The notes beneath the pieces are model-generated. The model searched no databases and was not told the DNA's origin. It saw only the letters and a program-made list of their open reading frames with translations. Shown piece after piece: positions 6,724 through 13,173 of a stretch of DNA of 13,845 nt. The first letter of the stretch is position 1, and the number at the start of each line of letters is the position of its first letter. The stretch is from a bacterium (GTDB taxonomy: Bacteria; UBP15; UBA6099; DSWB01). The stretch lies in the NCBI GenBank assembly GCA_020061125.1, contig JAGUYV010000090.1, forward strand, positions 1 to 13,845, read 5' to 3'. The translations under genes were made by a program, and so were the position numbers.

Positions 6724-7254
6724 TTATGCGGGGTCAATTTTTTTCGCGGTTTTGATGTAAAGGCGGGTCAGCTCGACATAGGATTGCGCGCCCGCGTTTT
6801 TCATGAGGATTTGCTGTTCGGAGAGTTGCTTTTTAACCTGCGCCGGAGATCCCGCGGCCAGGGTTCGATCCGGGATGTTCGTGCCTGCGCGCACCATGGA
6901 GTTCTCGGCGATGATGCAGTCCTCACCGATCACGGCGCGGTCGGCCACGGTTGCGTTCATGCCCACGACCGAGCGGTCGCCCACCACGCACCCGTGCAAA
7001 ATGGCGCCGTGGCCCACGGTGCAATCGTTGCCCACACGGCATTCCTGTTGGGGCATGGTGTGCAGGGCGCAGGATTCCTGCACGCTGCTGCGGTCTCCGA
7101 TGCGGATGCGGCCGAAATCGCCGCGCAGCACGGCTCCGGCCGCAATGTAGCATTCTTCGCCGATCTCTACATCGCCGATGATCTGCGCGGTTTCGTGCAC
7201 CCATGCGCCGGCCCCGATTCTGGGCCTTTTTCCGTTGAATTCATACAGGGACAT
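6724..7254 (-). CDS. Gamma-class carbonic anhydrase family protein (left-handed beta-helix)
   Basis: 176 residues, the usual length for the YrdA/PaaY/CaiE-type gamma carbonic anhydrase group. Hexapeptide repeats ([LIV]-G-x-x-x) run from about 13 to 135 and predict a trimeric left-handed beta-helix. The three zinc-ligand histidines are H65 (CALHT), H82 (TVGHGAILHG) and H87. Other family residues are the LRGDF loop with R45 and D47, and Q59 in SVQE. The C-terminal helix is about 141-171. Reversible CO2 hydration is the family activity, though many members have no measured activity. ATG at 7254 was chosen because GGAGGAG lies about 6-8 nt upstream and homologues start near here; the frame extends 77 codons further upstream without family similarity and across the promoter. 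It may be co-transcribed with the SGNH gene. Confidence 0.92.
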   Translation of the reverse strand: MSLYEFNGKRPRIGAGAWVHETAQIIGDVEIGEECYIAAGAVLRGDFGRIRIGDRSSVQESCALHTMPQQECRVGNDCTVGHGAILHGCVVGDRSVVGMNATVADRAVIGEDCIIAENSMVRAGTNIPDRTLAAGSPAQVKKQLSEQQILMKNAGAQSYVELTRLYIKTAKKIDPA

Positions 7255-7268
7255 GGCGCACTCCTCCG

Positions 7269-7296
7269 TTTTCACAGATGGTTTTCCAATTATAAC
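7269..7296 (+). promoter_or_regulatory. Candidate promoter for the alpha/beta hydrolase gene
   Basis: TTTTCA (7269-7274, four of six), a 16-bp spacer, then TATAAC (7291-7296, five of six). The -10 overlaps the minus-strand -10 box, so polymerase could not occupy both promoters at once. Confidence 0.35.
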
Positions 7297-7297
7297 A
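7289..7297 (-). promoter_or_regulatory. Extended -10 promoter for the carbonic anhydrase gene
   Basis: On the minus strand TGT precedes a perfect TATAAT (7289-7294). No good -35 box is found at 16-18 bp, which an extended -10 can tolerate. It overlaps the candidate plus-strand -10 of the divergent hydrolase gene. Confidence 0.5.
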
Positions 7298-7380
7298 TGG
7301 CGGGGTTTACCGCAGTTCCGCGCGGGGTTAGAATCAGTAAGGCCCGCGCTTGCGGGACATTGCTGAACGGAGATGGGCGC

Positions 7381-8196
7381 ATGGGGTTCCGGCGCACACG
7401 GTTCGATGAGTCGTGGCTGGATTACGACGGCATGCGGCTTCGCGTGGTGGACACGGGGCGGGGCGATCCGATCCTGTTTCCGCACGGGCTGGGCGGCAAG
7501 ATCGAGGACAACGATTTAATCTTCCCGTTTCTGGCGGACCGGTACCGGGTGATTTCCGTGGATCAGCCCGGATCCGGGCTGTCGGACAAGCCTGTGGGCA
7601 TTGATTACACCGTTGAGTGGCTGGCAGATTTTCTTCTGGACTTTGCATCGCGCCTGGGGCTGGAGTCGTTTCATCTGATCGGCGGTTCGCAGGGCGGGCT
7701 GCTGACGCTGTTGTGCTGCGAGAAGGCGCCGGAGAGAGTGCGACGCGCAGTGGTGTATTCACCGTCCGGGGTGTGGGATGCGAATCCGGCGCTGGCGGGC
7801 GTTGTGAAGCGGCTTCCGCCGCACGCGGTGCGCGCGTTCATGCGGTTCACATCGCTGTTCTGGAACAGCCCGGCGCGGCCGGATTACTGGAGCGGGCGCG
7901 CGCAGGCGCTGGAGTTCGTGGACGAGGCGTCACAGGAACCGGGGTTCGGACGGCATGTGTTCGGGTGCGTGGCTTCGGTGTTCAGTGAAGATTTCCGGCC
8001 GCGGTTTGCGCGCATCACAACGCCGCTGCTCATACTGTGGGGCGAGCACGATTTCGGTATGCCGGTGTCCCAGGGCCAGGAACTGCACAGGCTGATTCCG
8101 CACGCGCAGTTTGAGACCATTCCCGAGGCGGGGCACAATGTGCTGTCCGAGCGCCCGCGCCTGTGCGCCGCGAAAATCAAGAAATTTCTCGGATGA
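7381..8196 (+). CDS. Alpha/beta hydrolase
   Basis: 271 residues, typical of the family. Oxyanion-hole loop HGLGG (35-39), strand VISVDQPGSGLSDKP (57-71), nucleophile elbow GGSQGG with S103, acid in GEHDFG (D224) and base in AGHN (H252) complete the Ser-Asp-His triad. A cap region lies at about 130-195. No signal peptide, so probably cytoplasmic. The fold covers esterases, C-C hydrolases and haloperoxidase-like enzymes; the substrate cannot be told. ATG at 7381 has GGAG 8 nt upstream; the frame is open much further upstream, but only as antisense to the carbonic anhydrase gene. It is tail to tail with the thioredoxin-like gene, with only 3 bp between stop codons. Confidence 0.92.
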   Translation: MGFRRTRFDESWLDYDGMRLRVVDTGRGDPILFPHGLGGKIEDNDLIFPFLADRYRVISVDQPGSGLSDKPVGIDYTVEWLADFLLDFASRLGLESFHLIGGSQGGLLTLLCCEKAPERVRRAVVYSPSGVWDANPALAGVVKRLPPHAVRAFMRFTSLFWNSPARPDYWSGRAQALEFVDEASQEPGFGRHVFGCVASVFSEDFRPRFARITTPLLILWGEHDFGMPVSQGQELHRLIPHAQFETIPEAGHNVLSERPRLCAAKIKKFLG

Positions 8197-8199
8197 ATT

Positions 8200-8928
8200 C
8201 TATTTGAGCAGGAGCCAGGCCGCGCCTCCTATGATGGCGTAGCGCTTCCACATCTGGCGTTTGCGCACCTGCATGCTCAACTGGTACTGCTCGGCCAGCT
8301 TCTTTGCGTCTCGCTCGGCGATGATGTCTCCCAAGAGTTTTGCCGCGTCCTGGTTGTATTCCGTGAAGTGACCGCGTACGGTGTGCGCGCCGTCGAGCAT
8401 GAAGATGTGCGGGATGCCGCGATCCTTGATCTGGAACAGGTCGAAGACTTTGGCCGCGGTGTCCAGGGTCATCACATAGCGGTCTTCAAGTTTGAAGTCG
8501 TAGTTGTATCCTTTTTCCTCAAGTTCTTTGGTGTAATTCGCGAGGTTTTCCTCGTATGCGCTCTTGGCTTTTTTCTTGACCATGGGGAACAGGGCCTTGT
8601 GGTACTTGCTCGTGTCGGCCACGATCACATACAGGATGCCCTGTGCATTGAAATGGTCGAGGGTGAGTTTCTTGAGCCAGCTAATGCCGAGCTCGGCGGT
8701 GTCTTCGTTCCCGAAGCAGTAGAGAACGATCCAGCCGTCGAGGTCCTGTGCGGACACGATGCGGCCGTAGAGGTCCTTGATGTCGAACCGGGGGATTGCG
8801 GTGATGGAGACCGGGGCCTGGCCCGGGCCGAGGGTCTGCTCCGCGGGCTGTGCGGCGGCTGCGGGCGCGGCCGTGCATGCGAAAACGAAAAGAGCAACAA
8901 ATAGAGCGAACAGGGGATTGCGTGTCAT
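8200..8928 (-). CDS. Exported thioredoxin-fold protein lacking CXXC, with C-terminal hydrophobic segment
   Basis: 242 residues. Residues 1-26 form a signal peptide; C18 (FVFAC) is a poor lipobox because of F16, so signal peptidase I cleavage after the Ala run is more likely. Residues 44-207 fit a thioredoxin/AhpC-TSA fold: FDIKDLYGRIVSAQDLDG (48-65) is the usual redoxin entry, WIVLYCFGNE (66-75) is the strand before the active site, and GIPHIFMLDG (171-180) has the cis-proline P173. The CXXC site is absent; C71 is the only mature cysteine if C18 is removed with the signal. A charged helix at about 116-150 is an insertion. The end, RYAIIGGAAWLLLK (229-242), is short and hydrophobic and could dip into a membrane. 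GGAGG lies 6 nt before the ATG. Thiol-disulphide exchange of the usual kind is unlikely. Confidence 0.82.
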   Translation of the reverse strand: MTRNPLFALFVALFVFACTAAPAAAAQPAEQTLGPGQAPVSITAIPRFDIKDLYGRIVSAQDLDGWIVLYCFGNEDTAELGISWLKKLTLDHFNAQGILYVIVADTSKYHKALFPMVKKKAKSAYEENLANYTKELEEKGYNYDFKLEDRYVMTLDTAAKVFDLFQIKDRGIPHIFMLDGAHTVRGHFTEYNQDAAKLLGDIIAERDAKKLAEQYQLSMQVRKRQMWKRYAIIGGAAWLLLK

Positions 8929-8977
8929 GTGCTGCCTCCAGAAGCGGGGGGTGTCCGGCAAGTATGGCAATTGGGAA

Positions 8978-9006
8978 AAAATAGCACGAAACCGGGTCGA
9001 GCGCAA
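8978..9006 (-). promoter_or_regulatory. Candidate promoter for the thioredoxin-like gene
   Basis: On the minus strand, TTGCGC (9001-9006), a 17-bp spacer and TATTTT (8978-8983) preceded by TGC. The -35 box is 2 bp from the -35 box of the divergent MBL-gene promoter. Confidence 0.4.
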
Positions 9007-9008
9007 CA

Positions 9009-9036
9009 TTGAAACCGGATTGGTCGTGGTTACAAT
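9009..9036 (+). promoter_or_regulatory. Promoter for the MBL-fold gene
   Basis: TTGAAA (9009-9014, five of six), a 16-bp spacer and TACAAT (9031-9036, five of six). With transcription starting near 9043, translation starts inside or before this promoter are excluded, which helps choose the gene start. Confidence 0.6.
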
Positions 9037-9068
9037 GTCAGAATGTTGGGGAAGGCGGTGTGCGGCGC

Positions 9069-9698
9069 GTGAAGGTTGAACGGTTTGAAACCGGAATGAT
9101 GATGAACAATACATATGTGGCGTGGTGTGCGGAAACGCGCCGGGCCGCGGCCGTGGACCCGGTTGGTTCATGCCGGCAGGCGTTGGCGTTCATCCGGGAC
9201 AACGCGCTCACCCTGGATTTCATTATTTACACCCACGCGCATCCGGACCATGTGAGCGGGGCGGCGGCCATGAACAAGGCTACGGGCGCGCGCGTGGCCG
9301 CGCATGCACTTGCAGGAAAGCTCATGCGCGGGCCGCTCATGCTGCTGTGCAGCGGCCTGGGCCTGGCCTTCAAACCCGTGCCTCCAGACATGCTTCTGGA
9401 GGATGGGGCCGAGATGCTGATCGGCAACCGCGCTCTGCGTGTGCTGCACACTCCGGGCCACACCCCGGACGGCCTCTGCCTGGCGGGTCCGGGGCTGGTG
9501 TTCACGGGCGACACGCTCATCAACGAATCCGTGGGCCGCACGGATCTGCCCGGCGGGTCCGGGGCCATGCTCATGCGAAGCATCCGGGACAAACTGCTGC
9601 CGTTGCCCGGGGACACAGTGGTGTATCCGGGGCACGGCCCGGCCACGACCCTGACCCACGAGCGCGCCCATAATCCCTTCCTTGTTAATTTGAAGTAG
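9069..9698 (+). CDS. Metallo-beta-lactamase-fold hydrolase (glyoxalase II / YcbL-like)
   Basis: 209 residues, cytoplasmic. Metal ligands are all present: THAHPDH (H56, H58, D60, H61), TPGHTPDG (H131), TGDTL (D148) and PGHGP (H189), so a two-metal site is expected. The GRTDLPGGS segment (156-164) is typical of the YcbL/ETHE1-like branch of glyoxalase II proteins, which cleave thioesters such as S-lactoylglutathione or oxidise persulfides. A short variable insert (about 86-108) lies between the two halves. GTG at 9069 gives a VKVERFETG start as in relatives; GTG at 9060 is an alternative closer to GGGGAAGG (9048-9055), and a TTG at 9009 lies inside the promoter and is rejected. The next gene has its own -10 element. 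Confidence 0.9.
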   Translation: MKVERFETGMMMNNTYVAWCAETRRAAAVDPVGSCRQALAFIRDNALTLDFIIYTHAHPDHVSGAAAMNKATGARVAAHALAGKLMRGPLMLLCSGLGLAFKPVPPDMLLEDGAEMLIGNRALRVLHTPGHTPDGLCLAGPGLVFTGDTLINESVGRTDLPGGSGAMLMRSIRDKLLPLPGDTVVYPGHGPATTLTHERAHNPFLVNLK

Positions 9699-9721
9699 TT
9701 GTTTATTTTTCAAACACGATA

Positions 9722-9730
9722 TGCTAAAAT
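9722..9730 (+). promoter_or_regulatory. Extended -10 promoter for the PfkB-family gene
   Basis: TGC followed by TAAAAT (9725-9730, five of six). TTGTTT (9699-9704) lies 20 bp upstream, too far for a standard -35, so recognition would rest on the extended -10. The leader would be about 40 nt. Confidence 0.45.
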
Positions 9731-9778
9731 TTGCATTCGAGCCGAATATTACGCGTTTATGGAGTCTTATTTAGAGAT

Positions 9779-10702
9779 ATGTCATTGTTGATAATTGGAA
9801 CCGTTGCGTTTGACACCGTGGAAACACCGTACGGAAAGGTGGAGCGCGTGCTGGGCGGGTCCGGGTCCTATGCGTCCCTGGCCGCGGCATACTACACAAA
9901 GCCGCGCCTGGTGGGCGTTGTGGGAGAGGATTTTCCGCAGCGCTATCTGTCGTTGCTGGAATCCCGGGGCGTGGACACCCTCGGGGTGGAGCGCGCGCCC
10001 GGCAAGTCTTTTTTCTGGCATGGCCGCTACGAAACCGATGTGAACATTCGCGAAACCCTGGTTACGGAACTCAATGTGCTCGAAACCTTCGACCCCAAGC
10101 TGCCCGGGGATTACGCGGACAGCCGGTTCGTTTTTCTGGCCAACATTGACCCGGCCCTGCAACTGCGGGTGCTGGAGCAGACGCCGGGCGCGGTTCTGAC
10201 CATGGCCGACACCATGAACCTGTGGATTGACATCGCTCGGGACGCGCTCGAGGAAGTGCTGCGCCGCGCGCACATCATCCTGTTGAACGATTCCGAAGCG
10301 AGGCAGTTGTGCGGCACCCCGAACCTTATTACGGCCGCGCGGCGCATTCTGGAAAAAGGCCCGCGGGCAGTCATTATAAAAAAGGGCGAGCACGGGGTCA
10401 TGATGTTCACGGACAAGGCCGTGTTCTCGCTGCCCGCGTATCCGCTCGAGGGGGTCAAGGACCCGACCGGGGCAGGGGATGCGTTTGCGGGCGGGTTTAT
10501 CGGATATCTTGCGGGAGCGGACGACTGCACGGAACCGGCCATGCGGCGCGCCGTGGTTGCAGGCACGGCCACGGCGTCGCTGTGCTGCGAGGACTTTAGC
10601 GTGGGCCGACTCCAAAGCGCGGACGCGGGCGCCGTGGCCGCGCGTATCGCAGGCATCGCCGATATTACTTCCGTGGATTTTGCGCAACTGGCCCGCGTTT
10701 AG
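9779..10702 (+). CDS. PfkB (ribokinase) family kinase
   Basis: 307 residues, the normal length. The N-terminus LLIIGTVAFDTVETP and LGGSGSYASLAAA (25-37) match the first PfkB region and substrate site. The C-terminal signature DPTGAGDAFAGGF (228-240) has the anion-hole GAGD with catalytic base D234. NDSEARQLCG (170-179) and VIIKKGEHGVM (198-208) are the usual nucleotide-side motifs. It should transfer phosphate from ATP to a hydroxyl of a sugar or nucleoside; the specific substrate cannot be read. ATG at 9779 starts exactly at the first beta strand; a TTG at 9731 in frame overlaps the -10 element. The ribosome binding site is weak (AGAGAT close to the ATG, GGAG 14 nt away). The gene is followed by a 215-bp leader before the BY-kinase gene. 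Confidence 0.9.
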   Translation: MSLLIIGTVAFDTVETPYGKVERVLGGSGSYASLAAAYYTKPRLVGVVGEDFPQRYLSLLESRGVDTLGVERAPGKSFFWHGRYETDVNIRETLVTELNVLETFDPKLPGDYADSRFVFLANIDPALQLRVLEQTPGAVLTMADTMNLWIDIARDALEEVLRRAHIILLNDSEARQLCGTPNLITAARRILEKGPRAVIIKKGEHGVMMFTDKAVFSLPAYPLEGVKDPTGAGDAFAGGFIGYLAGADDCTEPAMRRAVVAGTATASLCCEDFSVGRLQSADAGAVAARIAGIADITSVDFAQLARV

Positions 10703-10779
10703 CCCGGGCCCGGGTTTCCGCGAGCCGTGGAAAAGTTTTGTGCGGGAAACGGAAGATAATTAGGAAAGAATTTACACAA

Positions 10780-10819
10780 AAACCCGGCCCCATGCCGTAA
10801 GGCGTGTTTGTCCGGGTTT
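10780..10819. repeat. Two-tier stem-loop in the BY-kinase leader
   Basis: Outer arms AAACCCGG (10780-10787) and CCGGGTTT (10812-10819) enclose an inner hairpin, CATGCC (10791-10796) and GGCGTG (10801-10806, one G-U pair) around GTAA. There is an A run before it but no T run after it on the plus strand, so it is not a standard terminator for the PfkB gene. A leader RNA structure is possible. Confidence 0.5.
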
Positions 10820-10836
10820 GCGCCATTGAGCATTGC

Positions 10837-10854
10837 GACACCCGCCGGGGTGTC
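10837..10854. repeat. Second leader hairpin
   Basis: GACACCC (10837-10843), loop GCCG, GGGTGTC (10848-10854): a perfect 7-bp stem with a tetraloop, 63 bp before the start codon of the BY-kinase gene. No U tract follows, so it is not an intrinsic terminator. Confidence 0.55.
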
Positions 10855-10917
10855 CCGGCCGCGCAGCCGCACCGCAGCGCCTGATGCAAACCATTCGGAT
10901 CTGACCGGAGGCTTGTT

Positions 10918-13131
10918 TTGGAAATCAGGGAATATTTAAGCATCATCTGGAAACGCAAACTGCTCATTGTCATTTCCATGTTCCTGCTCGGGTTCCTGGG
11001 AATCGTGATCAACTATGTGATCATGAAAGCCACCTATCAGGCTACGGCCAAGATTCTTGTGGAGCCCAAGGCCAAGCTCGTGGTGCTGACCGGGGACCGC
11101 AATGCGAGCAACATGCCCCCGTCTCTGGACATTGAGACTTATGTGAAGATGCTCAAAAGCCATCGCGTGGGCGAGGCCGCGGCCCAAGAACTGCACAAAG
11201 ACGATAAAAAAATGCCCGACAGGGAGGCCCTCCAGAAGCAGGGCATCAACATGGCCAATGCGGTCGTGGTGGAAGCCGAAGAGGACACGGGCATCATCAA
11301 GGTCAGCGTGCAGAGCAAAAATCCCGAAGAATGCACGGACATCGCAAACGCCTATGTCAGAGCATTTGTGGGAGTCAGCAAACAGATGACGGAAAGCTCA
11401 CTGGACGAGCTGGAATCCTATGTGGAGAAACAGCTCGCGCAGGCCAACCTCAAGCTCAAGGAACGGTCGCAGAACATTAAGGAATTCCAGGACGACATTC
11501 TCGCCGAGCACGACACCACGAACCCGGACCTTCAGGAAACCGAACTTGACCAGCTTATCCGTCAGCTCGAAAACGAGCGCATGTACGCGAACATAGAACA
11601 GAAGGCGCTGGAGGTTCGCCTCCGCGGTTTCGCCCAACTGCTGAACCAGTACGACGATGTGCTCACCATGGGCACCATGGACCGGCCTGGCTGGGACAGC
11701 ATGTCCTTTACAAACAACAGTGAAATTGATGATCGCCTGCGCGAACTCGAACTCGAGCGCATTTCATTGCAGGAGAGATTTGTCGAGGGGCACCCCAAGC
11801 TGGCGGAACTGGACGGCAAGATCGAACTTCTCGAAAACCAGAAGCGGCGCGTGGTGAGCAGCTATGTGCAGGGCCGCCAGATAAACAATCAGCGCTATGA
11901 GCATGTGCGCGACAGCGTGGACGAGCTTGAGGTGGAGCTTGCGCTGGCCACGGCGAAAATTGAGCGTATCGAGCAGAGCCTCGAAGAAGCCCGCGGCAGA
12001 ATGGTTAATGTGCCGGAAATCAAAAAGCAGAAGATGGATCTCGAGCGGGATCTGGCCGTGGCCGAGTCCATGAAAACCATGCTCGAAGAGCAGCTTATCC
12101 AGCTCCAGCTCCAGCGCGTGGAGCGGCCCACCAAGGTGCAGGTGCTCGATCCCGCCATCAAGCCATCGGACCCCATATCGCCCCAGCGTGAGCGCAATGT
12201 GGCCATCGCCATCATCATCGGCCTGCTCCTGGGCGTTGGCCTTGCTTTCCTCCTCGAGGAAATGGAAGAAACCGTGCGCACCAGCGACGATGTCAAGAAT
12301 TACCTCAACCTGCCGGTGCTTGGCTCCATACCGTATTCCGCGGAAACCATCAACAAGCTCATCACAGATGTTCCTTTGAAATCTCCCATCGCAGAGGCTT
12401 ACCGGCGCTTGAGTTTCTTCACGCAGCTTTTCTGCCTGGATCCGCCCATCAAGAGCCTGCTCGTCACAAGCTGCAAATCCGACGAAGGCAAATCCACGAC
12501 CCTGTCCAACATGGCCATCAGCATGGCCCAGGAAGGCACCAAGGTTCTGATTATTGACACGGACCTTCGCAGGCCCATGCTGCATCGCATGTTTGGCATA
12601 GACAACTCCCTGGGCTTAAGTTCGATCCTCACTGGCGAACTCGAGGCCGAAATCGCGGTCAGCGACATGTCCGTGAGCGGCCGCCTGCCCAAAGAGTCGT
12701 TCATGGAAGTGGTGGTGGACCGCCTCATCCAGCCCACGAACATAAAGGGCTTGAGCGTAATCCCGTCCGGCCCGCTGCCCGCCAACTCCATCGAGCTGCT
12801 GCGCAGCGAGCGCATGCTGTCCTTCCTGCGCACCGTGGAGAAGAAAGCCGACATCGTAATTTTCGACAGTCCCCCGTCCATCCATGTGATTGACGCCGTG
12901 GTCATGGCGCAGATTCTGGACGGCGTGCTCATGGTCATCAACAGCGGCCGCATAGACCGCGAGGAAGCACTCCAGGTCAAGTACATGATCGAGAGCACCA
13001 AAACGCCCATCATCGGCGTGGCGCTCAACAATATCGAGGCATCAAGCCCGGATTATTATTATTACTATTATTACGGCGGCTACGGCTACGGCAGCCGCCA
13101 GCGCCGCAAGCGCGTGAAACTCAAACGCTAA
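10918..13131 (+). CDS. Polysaccharide co-polymerase / BY-kinase (Wzz domain fused to Wzc-type tyrosine kinase)
   Basis: 737 residues. Membrane helix 1 is about 14-33. A periplasmic region with long coiled coils (about 160-235 and 270-400) follows, then a proline-containing stretch (404-422) and helix 2 (428-447), as in Wzz/Wzc proteins that set exopolysaccharide chain length. The cytoplasmic kinase domain has Walker A SCKSDEGKSTT (518-528, K525), Walker A' VLIIDTDLRRP (543-553, D547 and D549) and Walker B VIFDSPPS (647-654, D650). EAYRRL (493-498) keeps only part of the EX2RX2R oligomerisation motif. The tail has seven tyrosines in a row (713-719) plus Y722 and Y724, then a basic end; this is the autophosphorylation cluster. 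The start is TTG at 10918, with GGAGG 6 nt upstream and the Wzz N-terminus EIREYLSIIWKRK directly after it. No wzx, wzy or glycosyltransferase gene is in the window. Confidence 0.93.
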   Translation: MEIREYLSIIWKRKLLIVISMFLLGFLGIVINYVIMKATYQATAKILVEPKAKLVVLTGDRNASNMPPSLDIETYVKMLKSHRVGEAAAQELHKDDKKMPDREALQKQGINMANAVVVEAEEDTGIIKVSVQSKNPEECTDIANAYVRAFVGVSKQMTESSLDELESYVEKQLAQANLKLKERSQNIKEFQDDILAEHDTTNPDLQETELDQLIRQLENERMYANIEQKALEVRLRGFAQLLNQYDDVLTMGTMDRPGWDSMSFTNNSEIDDRLRELELERISLQERFVEGHPKLAELDGKIELLENQKRRVVSSYVQGRQINNQRYEHVRDSVDELEVELALATAKIERIEQSLEEARGRMVNVPEIKKQKMDLERDLAVAESMKTMLEEQLIQLQLQRVERPTKVQVLDPAIKPSDPISPQRERNVAIAIIIGLLLGVGLAFLLEEMEETVRTSDDVKNYLNLPVLGSIPYSAETINKLITDVPLKSPIAEAYRRLSFFTQLFCLDPPIKSLLVTSCKSDEGKSTTLSNMAISMAQEGTKVLIIDTDLRRPMLHRMFGIDNSLGLSSILTGELEAEIAVSDMSVSGRLPKESFMEVVVDRLIQPTNIKGLSVIPSGPLPANSIELLRSERMLSFLRTVEKKADIVIFDSPPSIHVIDAVVMAQILDGVLMVINSGRIDREEALQVKYMIESTKTPIIGVALNNIEASSPDYYYYYYYGGYGYGSRQRRKRVKLKR
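13054..13074 (+). repeat. TAT/TAC trinucleotide repeat coding for seven tyrosines
   Basis: Seven consecutive tyrosine codons, five TAT and two TAC, in the order TAT x3, TAC, TAT x2, TAC. The AT-rich run stands out in a GC-rich gene, where TAC would be expected more often. It encodes the start of the BY-kinase tyrosine cluster. Confidence 0.85.
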
Positions 13132-13173
13132 GGAGCGCCGGAGCGGGCCGCGCGCGCTCGCCCGCATGCCGCC

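Noticed and set aside
6784-7380. Upstream extension of the alpha/beta hydrolase
   Set aside because: This part is antisense to the carbonic anhydrase gene and crosses the divergent promoter region. The ATG at 7381 has a ribosome binding site and fits the family length.
7255-7485. N-terminal extension of the carbonic anhydrase
   Set aside because: The extra 77 residues have no family similarity, overlap the divergent hydrolase gene and precede the predicted promoter.
8929-9171. N-terminal extension of the thioredoxin-like protein
   Set aside because: It would bury the signal peptide and crosses both divergent promoters. The ATG at 8928 has GGAGG at the right distance.
9782-10687. A 301-codon open frame on the minus strand
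   Set aside because: It is antisense to the PfkB-family kinase, which has the GAGD signature. The frame has no recognisable domain.
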